Part shown: positions 36,301-49,080 of the stretch, piece by piece
Position numbering within the stretch: the stretch's first letter is position 1
How the letters are laid out: each line of letters starts with the position of its first letter
From: Nyssa sinensis
Taxonomy: Eukaryota; Streptophyta; Magnoliopsida; Cornales; Nyssaceae
Reading direction: 5' to 3'
Assembly (NCBI GenBank): GCA_008638375.1
Contig: CM018032.1
Span: 1,180,001 to 1,244,000, forward strand
DNA: 64,000 nt
Translations under genes and position numbers: made by a program
Notes under the pieces: generated by a model
Seen by the model: the letters and a program-made list of their open reading frames with translations, nothing else
Told to the model about the DNA's origin: nothing
Databases searched by the model: none

Positions 36301-37717
36301 AGAAGACAAAGGAAGATCAGTTTATGATGATCACTCATGAACTATAAAGAAAATGCAAAGAGCAGAAGAATGGGCCTCATACTTTATGATCCACAGACAA
36401 TGCCATGGGTTCTTTACCACGACATAAGACTGCTCTTGAATCACCACAATTTGCCACTATGATGTGAGATGAAAAAATGACGGCAACAACAGCGGTAGAA
36501 CCAACAGTTTCCGGAGCAATAGGTTCAAGACTAGCTTTCCCTCCAACCTCAGCATCAACTTTAAGAAAACAGTTGGTGAATGCTTTTTTCCACAGTTCTT
36601 GGCAATTATCCTTAATGCTTCCATCACTCAAGCTGGACATAACAATTTCCAACTCCTCAGCCAGGGCAGAATGAACTCGATCACGACAATAGTTCGCAAC
36701 CTAAGACAAGAAAATCAAACCCAAACCCTGGAACTAAATTTACTTGCACACAATTTAAACAAATAAGAAACATAATCCAGGGAGATGGTGAGAGAAAGAG
36801 AGATAGAAGAAAATGGTTACCTGAGAGCCTCCATGGCCATCATAGACTCCAAAGAAATGAGCTGTCAAATGACTTAAACACCTGCTCATGCCATCAACTA
36901 CATGGTCACCAAGTAGCATTTGAATTGGAATTTTCAAAAGCCTAGGCACAGTTGCAAATGCATCTTCCATCTCTGGTCTCCTTCCACAAATAGATGTGAA
37001 TCCCCAAAGGGGCACATAATCCATCTCAAAAACACTGCGGCCAACTGTTGCACTCAACCCTTTCTCTAAAGGCAACTGATGAAAAACTGCAAATGAGTTT
37101 GAATTAGACCCATCTGCAATCTCTTCATCAGGACTCACTGCCACGACAACAGGATCACTCACAGTCTCCTCCACAACATTTGAATCTACCAAATCGCTGA
37201 CCTTGGCAATAATCTCAACTTTGCAAATGCTTTTCTCAGCATTAATGGAACTAGGTATTCCTATCTCAGACATAGCATCAAAAGCTAACAAATCATCACC
37301 ACATATGCTACTTGTATCACTCACCATGGAAAGAGAACAACTATCCAGAATTTGATCACCCTCCAAAGATAATGAATCATCTTCCTCACTTTCCCGGATT
37401 ACAGCATCAGTAGCAACTGAGCTGCTCTCATTTTCAGATATCATATCCAACAAAACATCCCCTCCGCTCCTATTTTCCTCTGGCACCGACACTGCTATAA
37501 CACTAACTTCACTCTCTGAATCAGCATAATCACAAACTTCATTCCCACCAGAAACAGACTCGGCAGAACTCTTAGTTGCAGAATCTGAAAACAACCTTGC
37601 CGGGTCTGCCATCAACTTTAGCCTAGCGATATCCATATGGGTTGCTACAGATGGGTTATCACAGACGGAATTACCTAATCTAAATGGCACCGCAACCGCC
37701 GTTGACATCTCCTCCAT
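33354..37717 (-). CDS. HAB1: Clade A protein phosphatase 2C, HAB1-like (ABA co-receptor phosphatase)
   Basis: Enzymes of this clade dephosphorylate SnRK2 kinases and are inhibited by abscisic acid bound to PYR/PYL receptors. Four exons on the minus strand: 37717-36821, 36700-36383, 36278-36173 and 33688-33354, totalling 1,656 bp for 551 residues (Arabidopsis HAB1 is about 511). The start [10 protein letters not shown] matches the family's MEEM start. The N-terminal 240 residues are acidic and poorly conserved. Phosphatase motifs: EMEDAF (249-254), the metal-binding DGHGG (293-297), CGDSRAVL (384-391), VIQW with W425 (the receptor-contacting 'lock' tryptophan), [12 protein letters not shown] (431-442), DGLWDV (472-477) and SKDNIS (530-535). 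All key residues are present, so it is probably functional. Intron 3 (33,689-36,172) is enlarged to 2.5 kb by a hAT-like element. HAB2 or another clade A member is possible, but HAB1 fits best. Confidence 0.93.
35473..36031. mobile_element. hAT-like miniature element (family H, copy C) in PP2C intron 3
   Basis: 559 bp with ends 'ctaagaagcacg' and 'ttacgaagcacg' (other strand). It is flanked by a perfect 8-bp duplication 'gatggagg' (35,465-35,472 and 36,032-36,039). It is similar in end and interior sequence to the copies at 7,863 and 16,084. It lies 141 bp from the exon 3 splice donor. Confidence 0.88.
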
Positions 37718-39180
37718 CAAAATCACTATCTGGGTAGCAGTAAAAGTCACCCTCCAGCCGCTCTAAAATTACACCTGTCATTTTTCAACTAATTCATCAC
37801 CTTCCTCTATAATCAGGAATAATCTCGGAATATGACTACTGGGTTTCAACGGACCATTTTCCATGCCTAAGAAACTCACTACAACTAAAATAAGAAAAGT
37901 CTATTTCATACTATGCGACGCATCAATGAGTTAAAAGGCTTTGAAATGGAAATAAGTAGTTAGATCTGGTGAATAAAAATGTACCCCAACTTCCATTTGT
38001 GGAAAATTTAACCCCACATAAATAGGTCAAACTTGTCTGGACCTTAACTAACTTCTTCTTCTCTGGACTTTTCTTTCATCTACCTCCATCAACTAGAGTG
38101 AGTGACAGGCAACTAGAATAGATCCTTAAATCCACACAAATGATTAAAAAATACAAATAAATAAATAAATAAAAATAAAATTAACTTCAGCACCTTATCT
38201 CTAAACACAAGAAAGAGAGAGAAAAAAGGGGGGTCATGAAAAAGAACCTAGGAAAGGAAAGGCAAGGCAAGGCAAAATCCCAAGAATCACAGGGAAACCC
38301 TAAAAAAAGATGGTACCCTTTTCACATAAAACTTGAGTTCCCTGGATCTGAGGCAACCCATAACGACCTCTTGAAATTTGGGTCTGTCTCTTCTCTCTTT
38401 CGAATAATTATCACTTCAAATTATTCATAAAAAAGAAAATAAATGAAATGAAAGAAGGCAGAAGGGTCACTACCTAATTTTCAGACGCAAACTGTGGAGT
38501 CTCCTTCACACCGTCCTTGCCTTTCTTTCTTATCCCAAGACTTGAGTGGCATCTGATGAAAGGCGTAGAAAGCATCAAAGAATTCAGAAATAAGATGTTA
38601 GTTGCTTAGCAATGTAAGAAACCACTACTCAAATGTGATCACTACAAGATTTGTTTTCTTGATTCTTTTTAAATTTCTGGGTACAGAAGCTTGGAAGAGC
38701 AAGAAAGGGAGTGGAGAAGAAAGAGAAAGAAGAAAAAAAACATTATATATATATATATATATATATTAAAAAAAAAGACATGGAAAATTGGGGGTAGAAA
38801 AAAGAAAAAGAAAAAATCACCTACACAGTTGACAGTAGACAGTCACAAGGAAAGAAAGAGAGAGACAGAGAAATGGACAGATGTCAAATCGAGAAGAGCA
38901 TATTGAAGCATCTCCACCCATTCTTCCATGCTCTTTTCTTTTATTTTCATTCCCTAATCCATAGCTCTTTTGTCTACGCTTGTCTTGAAAAGAAACAAAG
39001 AGGTTTTGTTAAATAAAACAAGTGATAATAGATTTGATTAGCATTAATTTTACTTGTTAACCTCAAAAATTAAAGGTTTAGATTGATTGGACAGAAATGA
39101 CCTCCTTTCATGGAAGGTAAAACGCTAGCGTCAGCACTTGAAAACCTGGCTTGTGGTGCCTCGTGTGTGGCACGGGTTAT
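37718..39180 (-). promoter_or_regulatory. PP2C 5' UTR and upstream region
   Basis: Sequence upstream of the PP2C start on the minus strand. It contains purine-rich tracts and an AT dinucleotide run at about 38,741-38,766. The transcription start and any 5' UTR intron cannot be fixed by eye. Confidence 0.4.
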
Positions 39181-39188
39181 ACACGTGG
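39181..39188 (-). promoter_or_regulatory. ABRE-like G-box upstream of the PP2C gene
   Basis: 'acacgtgg' on the plus strand ('ccacgtgt' in the direction of the gene). ABREs with an ACGTG core bind bZIP factors that drive ABA-induced expression of clade A PP2Cs. It lies about 1.46 kb upstream of the ATG. Functional use is an inference. Confidence 0.4.
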
Positions 39189-39629
39189 ATCAAATTTTGG
39201 ACCCACCAAAACCAAAAATAAAATAAATTCACTCGTCAGGCTCCCACTACAACTCCAACATCATTTTTCTTGTCAAAACAGGAAATTAATGCTGTGTGCG
39301 CATTTATTTGGTAATAATAAATCAATCCTAATTTGACAGCTCGAAAACTTGAGGAAGGAAAAATTAAGCAATATGTTATTAGATTTTGACCGATATTTTT
39401 GATACGCTAAATGGAATTGATAAAAGAATATAACATACTTGACATATTGGCTTGCAGGTTGATAGAACTAAATCAAGTTCAATCCAAGTTTAGATGAATT
39501 TGAGATACATATTTTATATTTCAAGAACAGTATAAGTAGAAAAAATTTAAATCCAATCTCAATTTGAGTAGAACTTAAGTTGAAACTCCACACAACCAAT
39601 TATATATATATATATAGATTATTAATATG
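39189..39629. other. Spacer between the PP2C upstream region and retrotransposon remnants
   Basis: No gene seen. AT-rich, with a short (AT)n run at about 39,601-39,616. Confidence 0.4.
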
Positions 39630-40151
39630 CTATAATATGTTTCAATATATCAACACGTGTTCATTATGCTTTGGATCATGAAAATCAAATATGCTTGAAA
39701 ACCTAACCGAACTTCGAATTACAAAACAGGTATAAAGGAGGGCTCTGAACAGATCACTATCTTTCATGCACTACCGACCTCAGAATAAGAAAATAATATT
39801 CAACATGGTAACTTCTATCTATAGATGTTTTCAAATCTCAATCCATATGGTTCCTAATCACACTCGAATTCGGATACCTGACAGCCTATAAATAAAGACC
39901 CAAAGTATGCTTTCAATTCTAGTTAAATTATTCTCTTTAATTTATTGTAATTATTCTTCTCTAACTTTATCATCGAAGTGGCTACCATCGAAACATTTTC
40001 GATGACCCTCTAATGTTTTGCTTGTGATAGGAAGCTGAAGACGATAGACCTCCGATTAGAAATTGGTAACATCAGTTTGGTGTTGTTTGTAGGAATAACT
40101 AAAGTTCTTATTCAAATCATACTCGAAATCTTGATTTTTTCTACTTACTTA
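39630..40151 (+). mobile_element. Tat-lineage Ty3/gypsy LTR remnant with primer-binding region
   Basis: This matches the LTR at 51,300-51,942: shared 'cctataaataa', 'tatgctttcaatt' and 'ctttatcatcg' stretches in the same order. The LTR ends at about 40,071 ('ggtaaca'), followed by a primer-binding-like 'tttggtgttgtttgtagg'. The element is cut off at 40,152 by a copia LTR. The left limit is approximate. Confidence 0.6.
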
Positions 40152-43100
40152 TGTTAGGACCATGGGGTCAATGTTGTAATTAGCTAATTTGGTTTTGACA
40201 AAAACGTATTTTGATTGTAATCATTGCATTAGTCATAGGCTTAGAGTATCTCAATGCCTGTTCTACTCTAAGATGGCTCAAACTTCATTGTCTATCGGCC
40301 ATATTAGTTCTTGAAGGGTAAATTGAGTAATTCAAACTTTTATTTTGATTTGGATCTCACACACTCACACATTGCATGCATTGCATATAGTAGACATCAT
40401 ATCATCATGTATGTAGTTACCTTGTGATTGTAAAACAATTTTTTCAAAAATGCATATTTCAAAACAGTTAAGGAAATTGAGTTCACAAGACAAGTAGAGA
40501 ATGAGAAACTCTTTGTTGCTCGTTCGAACGAACCATTAGCTCGTTCAAACGAACAATAGAAGGTTCATTTTTGCTCGTTCTTACCCGTTCAATAGGTCTG
40601 TATCAAACAATTAGCTGCAACCTATGAACTTTGCTCGTTTGATGTTCATTCCATGCTCGTTCGAATGAAGAAGTGCTTGTTTGAACGATCAATGATTCAT
40701 TTGAATAAACACTACACGAAAAATAATTTTTTTTTTTTATATTTTCAAGCTTAATTTGAGATCCGACCTCATTGATATAAATTGATAAAAATTTAGTTTC
40801 TATTAAGTGAGAATAGAGTTAGAGAGAGTTCAAATTGTGAAAGCTATACACTTGAGAGATCTAAGAGCTTTCATGAGTGAACAATCATTCTTGTATATCA
40901 TGCACATCTCTTGTCACATCCCAGAACCACCCCTGTACCAATAAGGGATAATGACCAGCCAATTAGACACCTCGCCAATACGCTAATTGTTTTTAGCATG
41001 TTGATGACATGTTTAACCGAAAGCCTATTTACATAACCAAGTAGATTGCATTCAGTCATATAAAAACTTATAGTAGAAATCTGAGTCTGTAAAAAAATTT
41101 TGTTTAAATACAGTCACACTCAATAGAGCATAAGTAACGTTACATCACAGTTACAATAATATGAGTCCAACATTACATTAAACATAAGTGTCTAAACTAT
41201 TACATCGTTCACCTTCTGTGTTTACTCTAAGTTGTCGCAATAATATGGTATTTGCCACCTTAGGTTGGCACTTCCATAGCTGGGATACTAATCATCTTCT
41301 AGCTATAGTCTTTATTCATTATAGCTCACTATCATCTGCATTTGTAGCTTCTTAGTCCTTCTTGAAAATACACAAGATGAAACTAGTGAGCTTTATGAAA
41401 AGCTCGTGAGTAACGCAAGTTCTTTATCGTGAGTTTCTAGAAAACCCCTTTTAAAACCTTTCATGACTTTGCATAAGCTTTCATATACTTCCATAAACAT
41501 TTAGAACATTTATGACTTTCGTAATCATTCATGGCTTTTATAAACATTCTTGACTTTCATGGACTTTCATAAATATTTAGAAACATTTATAACTTTTATA
41601 AACGTTCATTACTTTTATAAACATTATTGGCTTTCATGGATAGCAATTAAAAGAGTTGTATTAAAAGTTACTAACATTCTTAAAACATACTTGTATAATT
41701 TATTACAAGGCATTTAAGAAAATGCAGATTCTCTTGTCAGATAGTTTTGCAAGATAAAACATAGTAAGCACAAAGCTATAGTTGAAAACTGAGTGATGAA
41801 ACAACGTAAATGCCAATTTTTCTTTCTTTAATCATGTCTTGTATAACCACCTAGGTGGCTATTCAATCTTGTCTTATATAGTCACCCGAGTGACTAAGTG
41901 TAATCTAGAGCTCTGAGCCTACACAGTTTGACTTAATCCCCCAATCGGGTATGACTATGTCATGAATATGGCTTAACCCCCCGATTAGGTATGACTATTC
42001 GTCATGAACTGAAAACATTGTAAGACATATAATTTCGTGCTAAATCATGCTTGTAAAACTTTTCATTAAGTTATTCATCTCATATAAATCATCTGAAGAT
42101 ATGCTAATAAACATTTAAAAAGTGTTGCTTAAAAACATGCAATTCAAATATCAATCACTGTATTCTAAAAACTGTCATACAATTAAAACATTTGATATAA
42201 AATCATAAAACTGTAAAGGTACTGCATGTAGTATCGTAAAACTGTAAGAACTATATTTAATGAAAAATCTCAATTTAAAGGTTCAGGGTTACTCATTTAT
42301 GCTCCATAGTCCACAGTTACTTGCTTACTTAGCTTGCCTTGACATTTCTCTTATCTCTATTTCTTTTCTAGTGATCCTAAAGCACATATTAGAATACATC
42401 TGTACCATATCAGTATAGGTACTCGACTTAATCTTTGCTTACTTAATGTACTTAGTCTCTTCTAGACTTAGTCTTAATGTTTAGGATTCCCTCATGGTCT
42501 TTAATTATGGTTCCTAATACTTCTTAGTTCATCGTGTGACTTACTTTAACCTCTAGGGGCATTTTAGTCATTTTTTCTTTAGGTGTCTTGTATTGTTCAA
42601 TACATCATTTATCTTATCGGACTTCATCTTTAAGTCTAAAGGGTCTTTTAATCATAAGATAATCCCTCTTTTACTTTCTGAGTCCATTTGATTACATAAT
42701 TAAGCTCTAAGGGTAGTTTGGTAATTTTACCATTCTTATGTTATGCTTTCGGTACCCCATTATCTTAAACGGATCTCATTTTCAGACTCGGAGGCCCCTA
42801 TATACATTGGTATGGGTTCCTCTTTATGTCTTATATTCTTTTAGTAGATTAATTAAGTCTTAGGGACGTGTTTGTCATTTTTTAGTTTATTTCGGTGTTT
42901 TATTTTTCCTAAATAGACATTACCGTTAGGTTCGGAATGTCGAAGATACTAAATTTAGCCTCGTTCGAATCTTAATTAGTCTTCTTGTAGTTGACTTTAG
43001 GTTTAAGGGCATTTTCATAAATTTGCTCTTTCATGCGGGACCCGTTTGTCAATCAGACCTTACCATTAGGTTCAGAGTATCCAACAATATTATGTTTGTC

Positions 43101-43374
43101 TCATTTTAATTTTTCTTAGTCAGTTTGGTAGCCCATATATTATTATGGGTAGTTTGAGAATTACACATATCCATATGTCTATAGTTTTGGTACTTCGTTT
43201 GATGAAATTATTGGAAATTACACATTTTTCTTAGGGTAGGTACCTTCGTAATTATTGGTGTTCATTTTATGGCTTAATTAATACAATAGGACACACATGA
43301 AATTAGTCCAATTTGTCTGTTCATATATTTCGGGGTCCAATTTCCCAAATCGGACTCTGCCATTGAGTCTAGAG

Positions 43375-43915
43375 TAGAGGTGTCAATTTTTAACACGACA
43401 CGACAACACGACACGAAATTAATGGGTTTGGGTTTAGCATAAATGGGTTTATGTCATAAACGGGTTGACACGTATAACACGATTAATAAACAGGTCGGGT
43501 TTGGGTTTTACTAGTGTCAACCCGTTTAACACGACTTAACACGTTTAATTATAAAATTTATTATGACTTAAGGTAATTCATCTCACATCAAATATTTATC
43601 AAGGTTTTGAGATTTTTTATTTATAAAAGAGGTTTCTACTTTGATTTGGCCCATATCCAAAGTTACTAAACTTAAAAATTATCTATACATATTAAAAAAT
43701 AAGTAAATTTTTTTTATTTAAAAAATAAAAAAAAATTAAAATAAACGGGTTAAGTGGGTCGACACGTGTAACCTGTTTAATAAATGGGTTGGGTTTGGGT
43801 TTTGAAACTTGACACGATTAGTTAATAGTGTCGGGTTAGGGTTTACACATATTTTCGAAAATGTATGCCTTGACACGACTTGAACACGACACGATAACAC
43901 GAATTGACACCCCTA
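43375..43915. mobile_element. hAT miniature element inside family G
   Basis: 541 bp with ends 'tagaggtgtcaatt' and 'taggggtgtcaatt' (other strand), typical hAT termini. It is flanked by 'gtctagag' (43,367-43,374) and 'gtctggaa' (43,916-43,923), an 8-bp duplication with two mismatches. Subterminal 'acacgac' motifs are abundant. The related family G copy at 28,259-28,266 lacks the insertion. Confidence 0.85.
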
Positions 43916-44208
43916 GTCTGGAACGTCCAAAACCGTTGGTTAGACTCTTCTTATACTTTAATCAGCTTTGGATACACTATATTTTGGCCTAGGAGTAAAA
44001 TAGTAATTATACTTAATTAATTGAGGGCTTAAAATAATTATTAATTATTTTTCTTAGGCCCTAATATAATTTTCTTAAACTTTAAGGGTCGAATTGTAAT
44101 TCTAGAAAATTCTAGTTCAGTCAATTAGGGCTGAAGCATTAGTCCGGTTAGCCCCTTTGATTTTCCTCAAAAGACCGACCGACCTAGTTGCATTTCAAGT
44201 AAACCATT

Positions 44209-44274
44209 GGTTTAGCCTAAAGAACTGACCGGTCTGGTCTTGGTTTAGCCTAAAGAACTGACCGGTCTGGTCTG
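44209..44274. repeat. Two-copy 33-bp tandem repeat
   Basis: Two nearly identical 33-bp units starting 'ggtttagcctaaagaactga', within the 5 kb element. Confidence 0.85.
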
Positions 44275-46812
44275 GTTCAAGGCATCAACATTGCGTCATC
44301 AAACGACGACATTTGGCTTAGTATTTAATTAAATTCTCTTATTGAAATGACATCGTTCGATTAAAGAGTGGATTCGTTTATTTGGTCGGATCACGACCCG
44401 AACCTGAAGACCCATTGACCATTGAATAGTCAACTATTTTACTTTACCGGCGATGGCGATCGACGACAATCAAATTTCGGTGACCAATCCACATGTTTCT
44501 AAACCGTTTTCACCCAAGGATTCCAGATCTAAGGTTGGTTTCCACTTTGGCTTAGGTCAAGGTCGTTGAAATGGGAGTTGCAGTTGGTGCTCCGGCGAAG
44601 CTTGAATTTTCGGTGACTATTTTCTTTTTCTATTTCATAATGGTTTAGTTGCTATTTTTATCCCATTTTTGTTCCATTTCATCCCTGTGATAACGAGGAA
44701 GATCTTCTCATTCATTACACAAAATGAATTACGTTCCAATACTCAATTTTGATTCCTTCTCTCAATGATTGTAATTGCCCTTTCTTAATCGTTACTGCAC
44801 CATTTTTGGTGTTTAAACTTACTGCATACTCCTTGTTAAATGCTTTTTCGAGCCATGTGATTAAAACTAAGCTTTATTGACATAGGTTCAAAACCCAAAT
44901 TCTACCATTTCGGCCATGGTAGTGCTAGGATTTTCTTAACCCAAACCATGCCATTTTCTTACTACTTTTATTATTTTTACTTTCTACTTCTCATGCAAGC
45001 AGTCTATAAGGTAAGAATTCAAAGACAGTGAAGATAATTTTAGAGAGAGATAAACTTACCATACCATGGTCTCCCTCTTTCTCTCTTCCTCTAGTCCTCT
45101 TGCTTGTTCCTTTCTGCTGCACCACGTTGCTTCTTGAGACTCCAACAAATCTCCACCCGCAAGTTTGGTGCAGCACAACACTTGCACACACATTTATATA
45201 TACATCTTTTTTTTTCTCTCTTTCTCTCTCCATAGGTTGACTTATAGCCTTTTTAGGGTTGCCATATGCAGCTTCTAAGGCATGTCATAGGTAATCACTT
45301 CTTCTCTTTAACTTCCTTCTTTTCCTCCTTTTTTTCCTCATATTTTCTCCCAACAAGTTACCTCTTTATATATATACATATATATATATATATATTCACA
45401 TGCATACTAACACACATTTTATGTTTATCATCTTTCCCCATCATGTGCAAGTCACATGATGGTCTAAATATTTTTCTTTATTTTTTATTTATTTATTCAT
45501 ACTTATAGATACACATATATACACACTTGAGTGTGTGTATTTGGCCTCTAGTATTATGTATAGCTCACATAATGGTTGAAATAATTTTTTATATTTTTTC
45601 TTTATTTTTGTTAATATTTTATGCATTTATTTTTATTTTTCTGTAATTAATAAATAATTATTTTATTTATTAATTCTCCATATTTGGGGTAATATCTCCC
45701 CTCACTATGTATTGGTGATGTATTGTCACTCAACCCATTTAGCTTTATTAACCTATCTTAAGTCAACTTGACCTATGATTAATTAGCTTTTAACATTAGT
45801 TGAGGTAATGTCCTGACATAGTATCATAAGGAACTTGGAAAAAAGTCCTACATTGAGGTAATTTTTATTGTTTTGGCTTAATGACCTTATTTTTCTAGAG
45901 GTGGGTGTTACATCTCTACTCTAATCCTTCATTGATTTAAATCAAATCACATGATCCAAGTCAATACAAAGAGCCTCAATTCCATGTCAATTCACCATTG
46001 AAGAGTTTTGAGTTCAACCTTGAGGATTCATTGTTAGGCAATCAGTAGATACTGAGATTGTGAGGATTTATAATTGTGAAGTGGCTTGATCAAAGGATTT
46101 TGAAATCGTAGAGAGCGTCTGGTTGTATGAAGATTCTGACTTTGAGGAGCTTGTGGATTCAAGGGAAATTGAAGACGTGAACGGATAGAACGAAGCTTGA
46201 GGTACAAAGTCCGATTCATCTTTGCATTGTAGTTCGGTCTCAATCATAGTGGGACTTTTCCCCGAGCATGGACGATTCCTGAGTTTTCCACCACAGATAG
46301 TTTTCCGTGGTGGTTTCTCTGTCATCACTTCGGTTTGCAATTTCTCTTACACTTCATGCTTTACAATTTTCAATTTGCTTGAATTAATTGCTTTCGCTAT
46401 ATAGAGATTTAGATTTTCATAAATTGTGAAATTTGGTCTTCAATTGAGTAATTGAGAACCTTAATTATGAACTTGAAATAGAAAATTGAATTGTGGAATT
46501 GACAATTGATCAAATAGTTTAATTTCAATTTGAATTGTGAAATTGATACTCAAATTGAACTAATGGATTATTTAGGCTTGTGTTGAATGGCATGTCTTGA
46601 CAAACACTATTTGATTACTAAATTGGATGAATTGTGATTTTTGATTGAATTGTACACTATAGTTGAATATTTATTGAATTTATAATTTATATTTGTTGCT
46701 ATTTTAGTAGTTTTTAGTGTTGTAGTTGAAAAATTGGAGGAATTAAAAAAGTTGGGCATACCTATTCAACCCCCCCTTCTAAGTTAAATCCATACTTGGG
46801 GACCAACCAACA

Positions 46813-49080
46813 AAATGTTATTAGAGCCTACTCTCAAAGGCAATTGATTGGATACCTAAGTGTGAAAAATAAAAGGGATAAGAGAGGGCAGATCGATCTC
46901 CCGTCCACCTTTTTTTGATGGCTCAAATTACGCATATTGGAAAGCTCGAATGAAAGCATTTCTAAGAGCCGTGGATGAGTGAGCGTGGCTTGTCGTCTAA
47001 GAAGGTTGGACCACCCCAATCACAACCGCAACTACGAAAATCCCTTCTATACCCAAGCCTTCAAACACATGGAATAAGTTCGAGCTTAGGCTTAGTGGAT
47101 ACAACACTATAGGCTTAAATGTTATTTTCAATGCGGTAACTCCGGATGAGTTTCGCTGCATCATGACATGTGAAACTTCGAATGAGGCTTGGGATATCCT
47201 CAATACTACCCATAAGGGTACGTCAACGGTTAAGAGGTCCAAGCTTCAAATGCTCACCTCTAGATTTGAATCACTTATAATGGATGATTCAGACACTTTT
47301 GCCAAGTTCTATGCAAAGTTAAGTGATATAGTGAATTCTTCATTTAACCTAGGTCGAAAGATTGATAGGACCAAAATTGTTAGAAAGATTTTGAGATCTC
47401 TCCCTGAGAGATTCCAACCTAAGGTCACCGTCATTGAGGAAAGTAAGGATGTGGACTCTCTTATTGTTAATGAACTAGTTGGCTCTTTGTAAACATTTGA
47501 GCTAACCCTAAGGCAAATAAAGAAGACTAAGAATCTTTCGTTGAAATCAACTTAAGAAGATAATAAAGGAGATATTGAGATCAACCCCGAGTCCATGAAT
47601 GAGGAATACCTATCTTTATTTGTGAGGAGATTCAACAAATACCTCAAGGGTAGAATTTCTAATCCTAAGGGATCACAAAATTCAAGTAGAAGATCCTTAG
47701 GAAACTCTAGTAACACAAAAAGTAAGGTTAAAAAAACTTCTTCTAGTGGTGATAGGAGAAAACCTTCATCTCAATCCTCTTCCAAGCCGTTAGAGTGATA
47801 TGATTGCCATAATTTTGGTCACATAGCGGTCGATTACCCAAACAAGAAAATGGGAAAGTCTAATAATCGAAGGGCAATGAAAACTACTCTATCTGATTGT
47901 GAGGAAAATGAGGAAGATGATGATAATGAAGGGGAAGAAAGTCAAGTCTTGGCTTTTACAAGTATCACCAATGTCCTTGAAGGTTCTCCATCCATTAAGG
48001 ATAATGAACAAAGGGGCCATGAAAAACTTGTGTCTAGTGATGATGAAAGTGAAAAAGAAGATGATATTGAGATTGTATATGAAAAGCTATTCAATGAGTC
48101 AATTAATCTCAAGAAATCTAACATGAAAATTATCACTAAACCCAAGTTAAGTGAGAAAGAGAAGAGTGCTCTTGTAGTTGATCAACCCTTATTGAATTAA
48201 TTAAATGAGGAAAAATTCACTCTTAGAAAATGTTGAGTCCTAGAATAATAAAGAAATTTATTACTTGTTGAGGTTCGGAGAATTAAATCTTCCCTAAAAT
48301 CTTGTAATGTTGAAAAGAATGAATTAAATTCTAAAGTTCACTCACTTAGTGAACAATTCAAACAAGTAGGGAAGTCAAAATCACTCTTGAGGATAAGTCA
48401 AATAAGTTAGCTAAAATTCTCAATACCGTCCAAATCAAGAATGATAAAATTGGATTAGGCTATGAATTTTTTTAGATAAGGACAATCCTACCACATCCTC
48501 TCAAGGTCAATCACCTACTCTCAAACCGATTGTGTTTGTTTCCTCTAAACCTAAAGGTGTAGAGACACCTCAACCCAAGAAGCAACCGCATCCTTAACCA
48601 AAAGCTTAAGCACAATCTCTTCAACAACCTCAAACTAGATCACTAGCTAAACCTCAACCTAGAATATTGTTTTATTCTTATTGCATGGTTGATAGTCATT
48701 CTAAGATGAAGTGTGAGTTTGCTAAGAAAAAGTAGACAAATTCTCACATATTAACCTTGGAAAACAATATGAGCATTGCATCCTTAAAACAACAATTGAA
48801 CACTCATATTCAAAAATCAAGGAGCATGGCTCAAAAGATCTTTGAAATGACTAACCTTGAGAAGTCTCATGCCAATCCTTGTCCTCAAACCAAGGTAGAA
48901 AATACCAAAATTCAACATGTCATACCTACTCCCAAAAGACATCTAAGTCAAATTTGGGTTAGGATGGACAAATTGAAAGGTCTAGAGAAGAAATGTACTA
49001 GTCACATTTCCCATTTTGCTTCTTCATTGGGAAGAGAAAATGCCTCTCTTAGATTATTAAGACAGAAATTAGTAATTTAG
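46813..49080 (+). pseudogene. Copia gag remnant
   Basis: A single reading frame with several in-frame stops shows the copia gag pattern: PPFFDGSNYAYWKARMKAFL (about 46,904-46,963), a UBN2-like middle part (AWDILNTTHKGT, SRFESL, about 47,189-47,275), a damaged zinc knuckle (YDCHNFGHIAVDYP, about 47,799-47,840), then acidic and coiled stretches to about 49,080. There is no protease, integrase or reverse transcriptase after it, so the pol part has been lost. A 32-bp segment at 48,775-48,806 recurs at 49,658-49,689. Confidence 0.75.

Larger units (their letters stand above)
40912..45912. mobile_element. 5,001-bp TG...CA element without genes, probably a giant solo LTR (family G)
   Basis: It starts 'tgtcacatccc', ends 'gggtgttaca', and is flanked by a perfect 5-bp duplication 'tctct' (40,907-40,911 and 45,913-45,917) inside a copia LTR. 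The ends and the 5-bp duplication are those of an LTR retrotransposon. I could find neither internal coding regions nor an obvious repeat of the 5' part at the 3' end. A single very long LTR (Tekay/Del-like LTRs of several kb exist) or a large non-autonomous derivative fits best. It contains a hAT insertion and a small tandem repeat. Confidence 0.7.
40152..46812 (+). mobile_element. 5' LTR of a copia element (family C, copy 3), interrupted
   Basis: LTR from 'tgttaggaccatgg' to 'accaaccaaca'. Its net length is about 1,655 bp after removing a 5,001-bp insertion and one 5-bp duplication, agreeing with the solo copy at 20,520 (1,663 bp). It is directly followed by a primer-binding-like site at 46,816-46,827 (two mismatches from the usual copia 'tggtatcagagc') and gag, so it is a 5' LTR. 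No 3' LTR was found. Confidence 0.75.

Noticed and set aside
45360..45395. AT dinucleotide runs (also 7,967, 33,988, 35,785, 38,741)
   Set aside because: Ordinary microsatellites of plant non-coding DNA; they explain nothing further.
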